From Anisodus tanguticus (Eukaryota > Streptophyta > Magnoliopsida > Solanales > Solanaceae): DNA of 64,000 bases. The notes below the pieces were generated by a model. The model saw only the letters and a program-made list of their open reading frames with translations, had not been told where the DNA came from and did not search any database. Shown one piece after another: positions 1-11,300 of this stretch (position 1 is the stretch's first letter; each line of letters starts with the position of its first letter). The stretch lies in contig CM067543.1 in assembly GCA_034509755.1 (NCBI GenBank), positions 57,034,653 to 57,098,652 on the forward strand. The letters are read 5' to 3'. The translations under genes and the position numbers were made by a program.

Positions 1-504
1 AGAAACATGAAATTTATGATTTTCATTTTTGAGATAATTCTACATTTACTTATCGCATGTAATTTACCCGTTGAAGAGCTTTTTCTATTATTTTTTATTT
101 TGATTGGTGTAATTTCCTTATTGAAGATGATATATTACTTGTGCAAATTCATTTTTAATATACATAAAGACGTAATTCCTTGATGAAAATGTTAATTTTA
201 CTTCCGTTGTTAATAGGTGTGGTTGTTAATAGGTGTGATTCTTTATTTAAAATGCTAATTATGTTTGTCTCTTGGTATTTGAGTTGTAATTTTCATATTT
301 GCAAATAAAAAACGCCTATTAAGTTGATCCAAATAAACTCAAAAGAGACGGACCCGACTCAGATACACGTTCCTAATAAATTCTATATTAGTCCTCACTA
401 GATGTATATTAAAGAAAATTGTGGTACCCAATTTGGCTCAGACACCACGATTATCGAAAAAAAATATGACACCCGCCACCTTCAAATCCTAGATCCTCCT
501 CTGC
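1..504. other. AT-rich gene-free stretch
   Basis: I see no gene here. The sequence is AT-rich, has no long open frame and shows no homology I recognise. It leads into the first copy of a direct repeat. Confidence 0.5.
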
Positions 505-826
505 CCGAAGTTATGAATTACTTCCTCCCAGGATAAAATAAATATACCTATTGATAACATAGTGGTACATCAAACTCCACCAACTTCGTCGAACGCAAAT
601 TCGATAATAAATCACACCAAGACTCGATATTTATTTGCAAAAATATATATAGTAAAAGTGCAGAACTTTTTTTTAAATTTAAAACTAAGGTTAGTCCTAT
701 GAATTTATAGCCAACTAAGAGTAGTATGAACGGGTGCTATTTTGCCTTATCGTAAAAGTTACAAACTATCTCATGGTGTCTTTTCGGAAAAACACCTTTT
801 CATTTCCTATTCACACACAAAAAAAT
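505..826. repeat. Direct repeat, copy 1
   Basis: This block of about 320 bp recurs at 2068-2390 in the same orientation. Both copies share the core ccaacttcgtcgaacgcaaa, a later segment reading tcctatgaatttatagcc, and a gtcttttcgg block near the end. Substitutions and small indels are scattered along the whole length, so the duplication is old. The pair could be the LTRs of a decayed element or two members of a dispersed family. I found no TG/CA ends or primer-binding site, so the class is unknown. Confidence 0.7.
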
Positions 827-1446
827 GTTAGTGTAATCATTGGTTAATTAAAAGGGTGCCACTTTAGAGACACCATGTGGTTGAAAACACAAGTCAATGT
901 TTCAAAATGGAATAATTAAATGAAGAGACAATATGTAATACACTAATATATAGTTATATACTCCACTCGATTTCCTTCTTCCCGTTTTCTTAGAGATCTG
1001 TTACATATCATCCATGGATAATTATTCACTATTAGGTCTCCATAAATTAAATACCATCAATTGTTTTTCCTTGCAAAAGTAATATGCACAGAAAATAATT
1101 AGACAATAGTCATAATGACTAATAACAGTGATGACGCTCATATTATTCTGTAAACTAAAAAATTGTTGTGCTCCAAAAGATAACACTCAAGGAGATTCCA
1201 TTTCTATTCTGTGATACACCGAAACACCGTTTCATGCAAACAGTGCCTTTTGTGCATCTGATAAAATAATTCTCTTTCTCATTTTGACTCTAACAGAGAG
1301 AACACAGAAAATTAAAGTAATAAATTCCTTAAGATTGTTATCCAAACCTGTGTTCAAAATTAGAAAACAAAAACCAAAAACTGAAAACGAAAAATCAGAG
1401 TAAACCAGGCACCGAAAAACAATTAAAAAAAATGCAAAGACTAAAT
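827..1446. other. Gene-free spacer between direct repeats
   Basis: No gene or recognised repeat is visible in this AT-rich stretch. It ends at the target site of the miniature LTR element that follows. Confidence 0.4.
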
Positions 1447-1451
1447 ATCCG

Positions 1452-2014
1452 TATAAAGAATGAATCTTGGGTCTAACTCAATTTCAAAAGCTAGCTTGTA
1501 CGGTGAGGATTGTTCAAGTCCATAAAAGGAGTCCATGTTCCCATTTCATTTGCGATGTAGGACTCTTAACACTCCCCGCACGCCCAGACCTCGTTAACTG
1601 GAGCGTGGACAATATAATTTGGGGGCCCAACATCGGTAAAAAAAGAATTGGAATGAGTCTGACTCTGATACCATTTAAAGAATGAATCTTGGGTCTAACT
1701 TAACCCAAAAACTAGCTTGTAAGGTGAGGATTGTTCAAGTCCATATAAGAAGTCCGTGTTCCCATTCCATTTCCGATGTATGACTCTTAACACTCCCCCG
1801 CACGCCCAGACCTCGTTAACTGGTGCATGAACAATATAATTTGGGAGCCCAACATCGGTGAAAAAAGAATTGGAATGAGTCTGGCTCTGATACCATTTAA
1901 AGAATGGATCTTGGGCCTAACTCAACCTCAAAAGATAGCTTGTAGGGTGAGGATTGTTCAAGTCCATATAAAGAGTCTATGTTCCATTCCATTTCCGATA
2001 TGGGACTCTTAACA
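1452..2014 (-). mobile_element. TRIM-like LTR element with three LTRs
   Basis: Read on the minus strand this is LTR (1896-2014), short internal region (1793-1895), LTR (1674-1792), internal region (1572-1673), LTR (1452-1571). Each LTR is 119-120 bp and begins TGTTAAGAGTC. Directly after the first two LTRs lies a TGGTATCAGAG-type primer-binding site complementary to initiator tRNA-Met (ending at 1895 and 1673). A purine-rich GCGGGGGAGTG-type tract precedes the next LTR. The whole block is flanked by a perfect 5-bp duplication ATCCG (1447-1451 and 2015-2019). There is no coding capacity, which fits terminal-repeat retrotransposons in miniature. The three-LTR form probably arose by unequal recombination between LTRs, or was integrated as such. 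Confidence 0.85.
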
Positions 2015-2067
2015 ATCCGAGTCCACAGAATTCACTGTGTGTCCTTAAGAAATTTAATCTTCTCACT

Positions 2068-2390
2068 GTACCCGAGATTATGAATCACTTTCTCCTAGGA
2101 TAAAACGGATATACATGTTGATGGCATAACAGTACCTCAAACCCCACCAACTTCGTCGAACGCAAATTCAGCAACAAATCACACAAAGACTCGATATTTG
2201 TTTGCAAGAAAAAGTGTAGAACTTTTTTTTATGCATAAAACTAGGCTAGTCCTATGAATTTATAGCCAACTAAGTGTAGTGTGGACATGTGCTATTGTGC
2301 CTTATCATAAAAGTCACAACCTATCTCCTGATGTCTTTTCGGGAAATCACCTCTTCATTTCTCATTCACACATAAAAAATCCCAAACAAT
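2068..2390. repeat. Direct repeat, copy 2
   Basis: This is the second copy of the block at 505-826, in the same orientation. It shares the ccaacttcgtcgaacgcaaa core and the following segments in the same order. The TRIM-like element lies between the two copies. Confidence 0.7.
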
Positions 2391-3048
2391 AATACCACAA
2401 CAAGTCTCCAAATGAGTTACTACAATTTTGGGAATTAGGCCTATTTCCTAAGATCCTTATGAATACTTATTTTGTAATTATTCTTAGTTTGGAAGATTGA
2501 ATATTTCAACCCTTGAGAGGTGCTTAGAGTTTCTAGTTCTACTTATAATCTCTAGTTCATATAATAGATTAAGGTTTGTTTTAGTGGTGATTTCTCCTGC
2601 GTGGTAGTTTAATGATTGAATTTAAATTTTATACACCATTAATATATTATACACTCTACCCGACCAGACCTCACGTTGTGAAATTTCATTGGGTATGCTG
2701 TTGTATACATGTTAACATATCATTTTCTTTATAATATCAAGTTATCCAAAATATATCCATAGGTAAACTTCCTTAACATGTGAGATTTGTAACCTTGAAT
2801 ATAAGATAAGTTACCGGCTACAACATACTAGGATTATCTAGTTGTTACATTAGATTACTTCAAAGGGTTTGGGTTTTTACTTTGGTCTTATACTTAGACA
2901 ACGCCTTAAAGTTGGCACGATATGTCGGTTAGACACCTAAAGTGACGAGTTGTTCCCAAAAAATAAAATAATGACAAGTTTTTTTAAACCAAAATTGATG
3001 CCCAAAAAGAATCTTCTTTATCCAATGCACGTTTGAAAGAATAAGAAA
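2391..3048. other. Gene-free stretch with old LINE 3'-end remnant
   Basis: No gene is visible. Around 2640-2722 there is a decayed plus-strand copy of the 3' end shared by the RTE-type LINEs of this window: a cagacctcacgttgtg segment followed by gggtatgctgttgta. No target-site duplication was found. Confidence 0.5.
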
Positions 3049-5195
3049 CAATAACAACATACCCAATGAAATCCCACAACGTGAAGTCTGGGGAGGGTAG
3101 AGTGTACACAAACCTTACATCTACCTTGGTAGGTAGACCGACTATTTTTAGAGACCCTCGGCTCAAGACAAAGCACAAGCACAAGCACAAGCAAAGCAAG
3201 AGAAACGGTCAGACCCAGACAAGAAATTTAAAATGGTATGAAAATGCTGGTATCAAAAGCGAATAAATTATGATAGCGCATTCTGAAAAAAAAGCAGTAA
3301 CTAACACAGATAAACAAGATAAACAAAGTACACTAAAAACACATAGCAGCAGAAATCAAACGACAGTGGACTATAAAGCAGTATTGCGCCTACTAGTATG
3401 ATAGGTTAAGCAGACCTACAATAATAACACTACAACTATTAGTTTGTAAGCTTAAGCAGGACTACACTCGACTACCTACTACACTTCTACCCTAATCCGT
3501 GTCCTCCACAACCCCCTATCTAAGGTCATGTCCTCAGTAAGTTGCACCTACACCATATCCCGTTTATCACCTCTCCCCAATACTTCTTCGGCCTACCTCT
3601 ACCCCTCATGAACCATCCATAGCCAACCTCTCACACCTCCGCACTGGGACATTTGTCTCTCCTCTGCACATGCCCGAACCATCTCAGCCTCGCTTCCCGC
3701 ATCTTATCCTCTACCAAGACCACTCCCACTCTGTCCTGGAGTTCATCATTTTTAATTTTATCCCTTCTTGTATGCCCACACATCCATCTCAGCATCCTCA
3801 TCTCTCGTAACTTTCATCTTTTGAATGTACGAAGTCTTGACCGGCCAACACTCTTCCACATACAACATAGTCGGTCTAACCACCACCCTATAGAACTTAC
3901 CTTTAAGTTTTGGTGACACCTTTTTATCGCACAAGACTCCATATATGAGCCTCCATTTCATCCACCTACCCCAATACGATGTGTGACATCGTCATCAATC
4001 TCTCTATTCTCTTGGATAATAGACCCGAGGTACTTGAAGCTTCCTTTCTTTGGAATGACCTGAGTACCAAGCCTCACCTCCACGCTTGTCTCAAGGTCGC
4101 TCTAGTTAGTGAACTTGCACTCCAATATTCCGTCTTGATCCTACTCGGCCTGAACCCTTTAAACTCCAGAGTCTGTCTCCAAACCTCTAGCTTAGCATTC
4201 ACTCTGTTGCGAGTCTCATCAATCAGGACTATGTCATCTGCGAATAACATACACCATGACACCTCCCTTTGAGTTTATCGTGTCAGTCCATCCATCACCA
4301 AGACAAATAAGAATGAGCTAAGAGTTGATCTCTAGGTGCAGCCCCATCATCAATGAAAAGTGCTCCGAGTCTCCTCCTACTGTCCGTACCCTAGTCTTGG
4401 CTCCATCATACATATCCTTGATCGCCCTAGTGTACGCCACATGTACACCTCTAACCTCCAAACATCTTCATAGAACCTCCCTAGGGACTTTGTCGTATGC
4501 CTTCTCGAGGTCGATGAAAACTATATATAAGTCTCTCCTCCTCTCCTTATATTGCTCCACCAACCTCCTAATAAGATGAATGACTTTTGTAGTCGAACGC
4601 CCCGACATGAATCCAAACTAATTTTGAAAATAAACACGCTTCTTCTCACCCTCATCTTTACGACCCTTTCCCAAACTATCATAGTGTGGCTTAGCAACTC
4701 GATACCCATATAGTTGTTACAACTCTAGATATCACATTTGTTCTTGTACAAGGGAATCATTGTACTCCACCTCCATTCTTCGGGCATTCTCGCGTCTTAA
4801 AAATGACGTTAAACAACTCAGTAAGCCACTCCAAACCTGCCATGTTTGCGCTCTTTCAAAATTCAACGGGATCTCATCATGCCCGATCGCTCGTCCCATG
4901 CGCATCCTACGAATAACACTCTTAACCTCCTCAACCTTGATGCTTCTACAATACCCAAAATCCTGGTACCTACCACATTGCTCCAGATCTCCTGCTCTAT
5001 CTCCTTTTTCGTTCAAGAGTTTATAGAAGTAAGACTGCCACCTCCGCCTAATATGCACGTCCTCCACCAACACTTTATCATCCTCATCCTTGATGCACCT
5101 CACGTGATCCAAGTCACGGGCCCTCCTCTCTCTTGCCTTGGTTAGTACAACTTCTTATCCCCCTTTTCCCTCTAATTCCACATACATGCGTTCAA
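3049..5195 (-). mobile_element. 5'-truncated RTE-type LINE, decayed
   Basis: On the minus strand, broken frames encode reverse-transcriptase pieces in the right order. A segment with KCIKDED-like and RRWQSYF motifs lies at 5112-4732. The palm motif FADDIVLID lies near 4250-4225. A WMKWRL segment and C-terminal pieces follow down to about 3620. The non-coding 3' tail ends at about 3052 in CAA repeats on the plus strand (TTG on the element strand). Stops and frameshifts make it inactive, and the 5' part with the endonuclease is absent. It sits about 115 bp beyond the CHLD stop codon, in the same orientation as CHLD. I found no target-site duplication. The exact 5' boundary is uncertain by tens of bases. 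Confidence 0.8.
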
Positions 5196-5309
5196 AAGAA
5201 GTTCAATTAGTTCAACAAAATATGAGAATTTTCAGGCATGCTGATATATCCTCTCAATACTCTTATTCTCAAAAATAACATTTACAATTAATTTTGATCA
5301 AGTTTCAAG

Positions 5310-8300
5310 TCAAGATTCTTTTAATGTTGATAATGCATCCTTTGTTGCTGCAGATATCACAGCATCTGAAGCATTTGGCAAATAATAGTACTTCCCTGGG
5401 AAAACAAGAAGACAATTTATCAGATATAGTAGCATTTGGAAGAAGTATATGAAACAAAACTAGTAGACAACAAACCTTGAGCTACTCTCGCAATTTCTTT
5501 TGCAAAACCTGTAGAAACAAACTTATTTTCTGTATCTATGACGAGGAGAGACATTCCTGCTTTGTATATTTTACCAGCCACCTCGAGAATTTCATCCTAC
5601 AAAAGCATTGCAATAAACCTTAAAAAAATATTGATGCTCAAGAGAGCGTTACGACATGTTCCTCTTAAAGAAAGGCGGATGGAGCATAGGTTCAATGGGT
5701 TCAATTGAACCCAACATTACAAAGCATCAATATAGTCAGTCCCAAACAAGTGGGATGGAGTCAGTTATATGAATCCCCACCCACCGGCGATGTGATATTA
5801 CAAAAAGCATCGATATATAAAAAATTCACTAAAATTTTTAAAAACATTAAATTGTTCTAATTCTAAAAGCACAACGAGTTCAGTGATAAGAATCACAAAG
5901 GTTGAACTTATCAAGCTTAAATTCTTGATCTGCCTTTGTTTTGCTATATGCAGTGATAATGCATGTGGGAATGCTTAGGAGAGTTTTCTGAAGATATGCC
6001 TTTGTACACAGGTAAGATGATACTTTATGCCGTTTAATATAGATTTGGAGGAAATGGTTCTTAGTTCATTAACATGAAAATTCAAGTGTGCAACAAGACT
6101 CTATAGCCAAGGCGATCTGTTTCTGCCAGCACGTCACTTTGACATAAACACGAGGCAAGTCTTGTAGCCTTTAGAACCATGAAAAAATTATCTTGTGTGG
6201 CAACTCTGAGGTATAGTGTAACTTGAAGTAGGCCTTTCTAATTTCAAGTCAAAATGAGCAATTGTATTTCAACTTTCAAGTAGGGTACCTAGGAATTTAA
6301 AGAATGTCAATTTGGTTATTTACCTTCAGCTCTTGAGAAGAAGGTCTGGGTGCATCAGAAGCTTCAGCAGCTTCAGGATCATTGGATCTTTTAAGAGATA
6401 TGTTGGCTCTACCATCAGTAATTGCAACAATCATGATACGTCCAACATCACCACTCTTTTCTGCATTCATTCCAACTCTAACTGCCTGAAAAAAGTTGGC
6501 TAAAGCAATCACATTACAGAAATCATCAAAATTAGAAAATTCCTTTAGCCAAAACTGCACCAATCTGGATATTAATTAGAAACAAAAGGTAGAATGCAAG
6601 AATGTGAACCTTTCGTTTGACCTGGAGGTCATGTAACCGAAGTTTTAAACGAGTGTTTTGCCAGTCATGGACGAGGCTATGTGTGTTGACGCCTCGACAC
6701 ACCAAGCAATTGGGAAGCGTTGTGCATTGGCTGTTATAGGAGTTACTTTCCACAACATACAATTGACTCTCTAGAATTGATAGTCCCAAGAGAAGGAAAG
6801 GCTATCAGATATTAAACATTAATTTTGAGGTTTTTACTGTATTAGCAACAAAAAGATTAAGATCTTTAATAAGAACTTGGTATGTAAGATTTCAATAGAC
6901 CAGCATTTTAGCTATTCTTAGTCCTCATTATCTAGTGCGGAATAATAACGTAAGTCTAGACGAAAGTTCCTAGATGAAAAACTTCAAGAAACAAAGAGAA
7001 CACACGATACCATATATTATTTACGGAACTTTGGAAATAAAATAGGGAAATACATTCTCATTTATCCAAAATAATTAAATTCGCACTATTCAGTATACTA
7101 ATTATTAGGTAGAGAAAGTTATGATGTTGGTCATGGTGAAATCCTATTACTTAAGGAAAACGATTTTACTTTGTATAATATTAACCTTACCTTACGTAGA
7201 GAGGCGACAATCACACGTTCACCAGGCTAATTATTTTACTTTGTGAAATATTAACCTTACCTTTTACTTCAAGCGTACTTAATTTAAGCTTATTTGTTTG
7301 TCTATTCAACCAAGATCATCTGAATGGGGCCAATTTTCTAAATAATGGAAATAAGCATGTGTGTGTTCTTGTCAGTACAAACCAAAGAAATTACAATCAC
7401 ACATTCACCAGGCTAAATAAAATTGAAGAAAAAAGTCTGATATCATCCGCAGCACTCAAAACTGATCCAATTCACATACCGTTGTAAGCCCATGTGCAAG
7501 GGGAGAACCCCCGCCACAGGGAAGCTTTTCAAGACGATTTCTTGCCATCGATATTGACCTAGAAGGTGGCAACAAAACTTCAGCAGAATCTCCTCGGAAG
7601 GGAATGATACAGACCTGTTCAAAGTTTATCATTAAAAAAAAAAAAAAAATTTCCTATGGTCATCCCAAATAATCCATGCCGAGGAGACAAGCTCATAGTT
7701 AGATACGATCAGCTGGAAATTAACCAATAGGAAAAGAAAGAGATTGAGAAAAGGATGAAATCAATGAACTGTAGTCATAAAGAATCTGAAAAGGAGAATA
7801 GCTGATAAGTAGTTGACTTAAGGAGTCTTTACTTAGTTTAGAAAACTAAAGCAACCACTTAAGGTATATGCAGCAAGTGCATATCTGAAAAAATCACGAC
7901 ATGGCAAGAGCATGTAATTTACTTTACTGCTATAGTCTTTTACAAGCTGGCCGTTTCAGATCACTCACTAGCTGTTTTCCATCTTAATAACATTCTTTTA
8001 CTCTTTTGATTTGCAAGTGAAACAGAACTCCAAGGATGTATCTACTGACTAAATTATTCAGGGCTTAGACCTGTTATGAAGCTACAAAGAAATGCTTAAC
8101 CCTCTTGTTTGAGAATTTTATCTAGCTTAAAGAGGTGATTAGTTTATAAAACATGAATTGCTATGCAATTCCAACCGACTCAGGTTAGACCCAGAAAGAG
8201 TACTCCTCTTCAAAATTAATAACTGCCTACATCATAATTCTAAACCATCCAAACATTACAAATTCCTACAGGATAATTCTAAGGATAAAAGCTGAAGTTG

Positions 8301-11300
8301 ACTGTGGAAAATGAGCATGGTTCGTCTATTTTTTTCTCAAGGGATCTAATTTTGCTGTCCATGATCCAACTAAGATCCTCTCTCTCTCTCTCTCTCTCTC
8401 AACGTATTGTCAGTTTTCTCTATTTCTTTCCTTCTCACCCGTAATGATTAAATAATTTACTATATTAGGACCCACGATTAAGTTAACAATTTAACATATA
8501 ATGAAGCGACATATTTTTTGCTGCCGAAGGACAGAGAAAGACTTAATTTTAGAAAGGAATATAGTAGTAAAATTTGGGCCAAATATCACATTCAATGTTA
8601 ACAGTATATGATACTTCTATGACTGAAAGTTGACCTGATCTCTGCTTGTATAACTCTCTGCAAGTAGTTTAAGTGCTGCTCCTTTGGCATTCTGCATTCT
8701 ATTCAAAGCCATACTCCCACTAGCGTCAACTACGAATATCACCTGACAGACACAAATTCATGGAGAGCAGGATTAAGTCAATACTTTCTACTTTATTATT
8801 TCCTTCAGTAGAAATCTCAAACATCATAACCATGTTTTTCGATATACCATTTGCTCATTAACCAAATTTCTATCGAATATTCAAATTTATATAACAGCTA
8901 AGGTAACAAAGGCTAGCTTTAAGTAGTCTAGTTAGAATAGAAGCTTCTATCCATACTGTGATCAAAATTCTCAAGATCTGCAAGTTTGAATGAACAATAT
9001 CAAATTCATAACCATGATTCTCAATGTATCATTTGCTCATTTACCACAAATTGTATATCAAATAGGAATAGTAAACTTTAGATAGCATAGGCCAGATTTA
9101 AGAAGCATGAAAGACCTAGTTTTGTGCATTGAGGAATAATAAGAATTTAAAGAATTGTTTATTTTATTCATTCTTTATCAACTAATAATTATAAGGAACG
9201 TTGACATCTAAGTACCTTAACAAGAACATAGCTTCAAAAGAACAGATGTAGACTTCAAGGAGGTCATAAGAAAAAAAAGAAAATTAACTTTACCAGAGCT
9301 CCTGCTTTGCGTGCCATTCTTTTGGCTCTCATGTCAGTTTTCTCTACATAAACCTTCCGAGTTTTTTGGACGTCCTTTGCTCTTCGTAACTTCTGATATG
9401 GTGCAGCTGCTCTTAGAGTTGCATCAACTGCCAATCTCTTCACTGGACCCTGTCTAGGTCAAACATCCTTGTTAGAAAAGACAACCAAACACTATTTGAC
9501 AAATGATAAATCGTTTGTTGTTTACTGTTAACCATTAATGAGATCAATTCTACAAGGGGAATCAATAACCCAACGAGACTAATGGAATAATAAAGGGAAA
9601 GAACCAGTAACCTTTGGAAGCATTGGCTTTATATATCGACCTCTATCTTCAGAGAAGATGACATTCTTTGCTCGTCCAGCTTTTCCTTTGCGCCTTTGTG
9701 CTTGTTGTGCAAAGAAGAGAAGTTTTTCATCCACTAAACCACCTTCCGCATCGAAAATAAACTCGTCAGGTATTTGCGGTTGCTGCTCATTTTCCTCATC
9801 TTTCTCATCCTGTTAACAAATTCAAAGGTCTGGTCAAAGAGATCAACATTCTTCCCTCCCCTCCCAGCATCTTGTTGGTGGGGGAAGAAAGGAGCAAGTA
9901 GGTAATGAACCCCCCCTCCCCAAAAAAAAAAAAAAAAGAGAGAGAGAGCCGAGAAAAAAACATTCCTTGTCAACAAACCTCTTGATCTTCTCTCTTCTTC
10001 TTCTTCTTCATTCTGCTCTTCTGAAGAATCTTGATTTTGGGGAGGGGGAGGGGGAGGAGGTGGCTGCTGGTTTTGCTGGTCTGGTGGGTTTTCCATTATA
10101 CTTGAACGTGGGAGGATGACCAGCTCTACCTGCATCACTGGATTCATTAGCATATATGCTGAATCGCTTGCCAAGGAAAAAATCTTCTGGATTGATGAAC
10201 AATGTCAAAACAGAGACTAACAGATGCAACCTTACTTGAGATGCATGATATGGGAGCAAAGCTGCCTGAGGGTAAGGAATATTAGTTTACATATTGAAAT
10301 GAGATGGAATGCTTATTACCAATAGCAATCTTCAGCCAAGAAACATGTTAGAACATTGGTTCCAGTATCTCGTGCACTCAGCTACTTAATTCAACAACTA
10401 ATTAATAAAAGGGAGAGGGTCTCATCCAATCTGGTATTTAACACCGGTAAATCAAGTAACAAAAATATTATTACAACAATCCAACTCCTTTCCAAATACT
10501 GAAAACACATCATATCAAACTGTGCACTGTTGATGCAGAAATTTTAATGTAGCACAGAGCTTTATACTTTGAACCCTTTCAAAACTACAAGAAGGTCATA
10601 GTGAACTTAAGGAAAATCATCTTACTAACCTCCTCATAATTTTATATGCAGAAATTTAAATGCAGCAAGGAACTTCTTTTTCCTAAAACTTTTGTATCTC
10701 TACTGGAATCAACGCTATGAGCCCCATAGACTAAATAGTTCAGTAACAATAAGGGCGCTACTCTTGAAAATAAGGATATGGATGATTTATGCAACAGAGA
10801 ATAATATCATCAACTGAAGCCCTCAAAATCAAAATAACAAAAACGAAGATATCCAGAAGGAAGGGAGAAATCAACAAGGTCAACTGCTACTCTTTTCTCA
10901 ATTTCAAAAAAGATAATTAATTAATAATTATGCCTCAAGTTGCTGACAAACATTATGTTATGCTCTCCAAATAGAATCGATTTAAGAATAAGAAACACCA
11001 AGAGACAGACAGAGAACCGAACAAGCATGTCTGTGTGAATTTTCTGCCAAGGATTGGTGTGCGAAGCCAGATATACAATATCACAATTCAGACAACAAAG
11101 AATTGAGCGAAACAATACTGTGCCATCATACTGCATTCGATGAATAAAATAATGGACAGTTGTATGTAACAGTTTGAGAATACGGTTAAGGAAATACCAA
11201 ACCAGCAAATACTTACAGCTTTTTTCAGGTCATCAACAGATACTCTCTCACGTCCATCGATGGAGGCTAAGCATTTGGCTACACGAGCAGCATATAGTTC

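Noticed and set aside
1883..1895. ctctgatacca segments as part of a tRNA gene
   Set aside because: They are primer-binding sites complementary to the 3' end of tRNA-Met inside an LTR element. No cloverleaf surrounds them.
1447..2019. Array of about 220-bp repeats read as a satellite or CRISPR-like array
   Set aside because: The units resolve into LTRs and internal regions with primer sites, and a target-site duplication flanks the block. The host is a plant.
3653..5145. Plus-strand open frames (87, 97, 84, 88 and 99 codons) in the 3.6-5.1 kb region
   Set aside because: They are antisense to the LINE reverse-transcriptase remnants on the minus strand.
9734..10174. 146-codon minus-strand open frame taken as a separate protein
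   Set aside because: It mixes part of CHLD exon 8, the intron and an off-frame reading of exon 9. The splice sites at 9979 and 9809 and homology explain the region.
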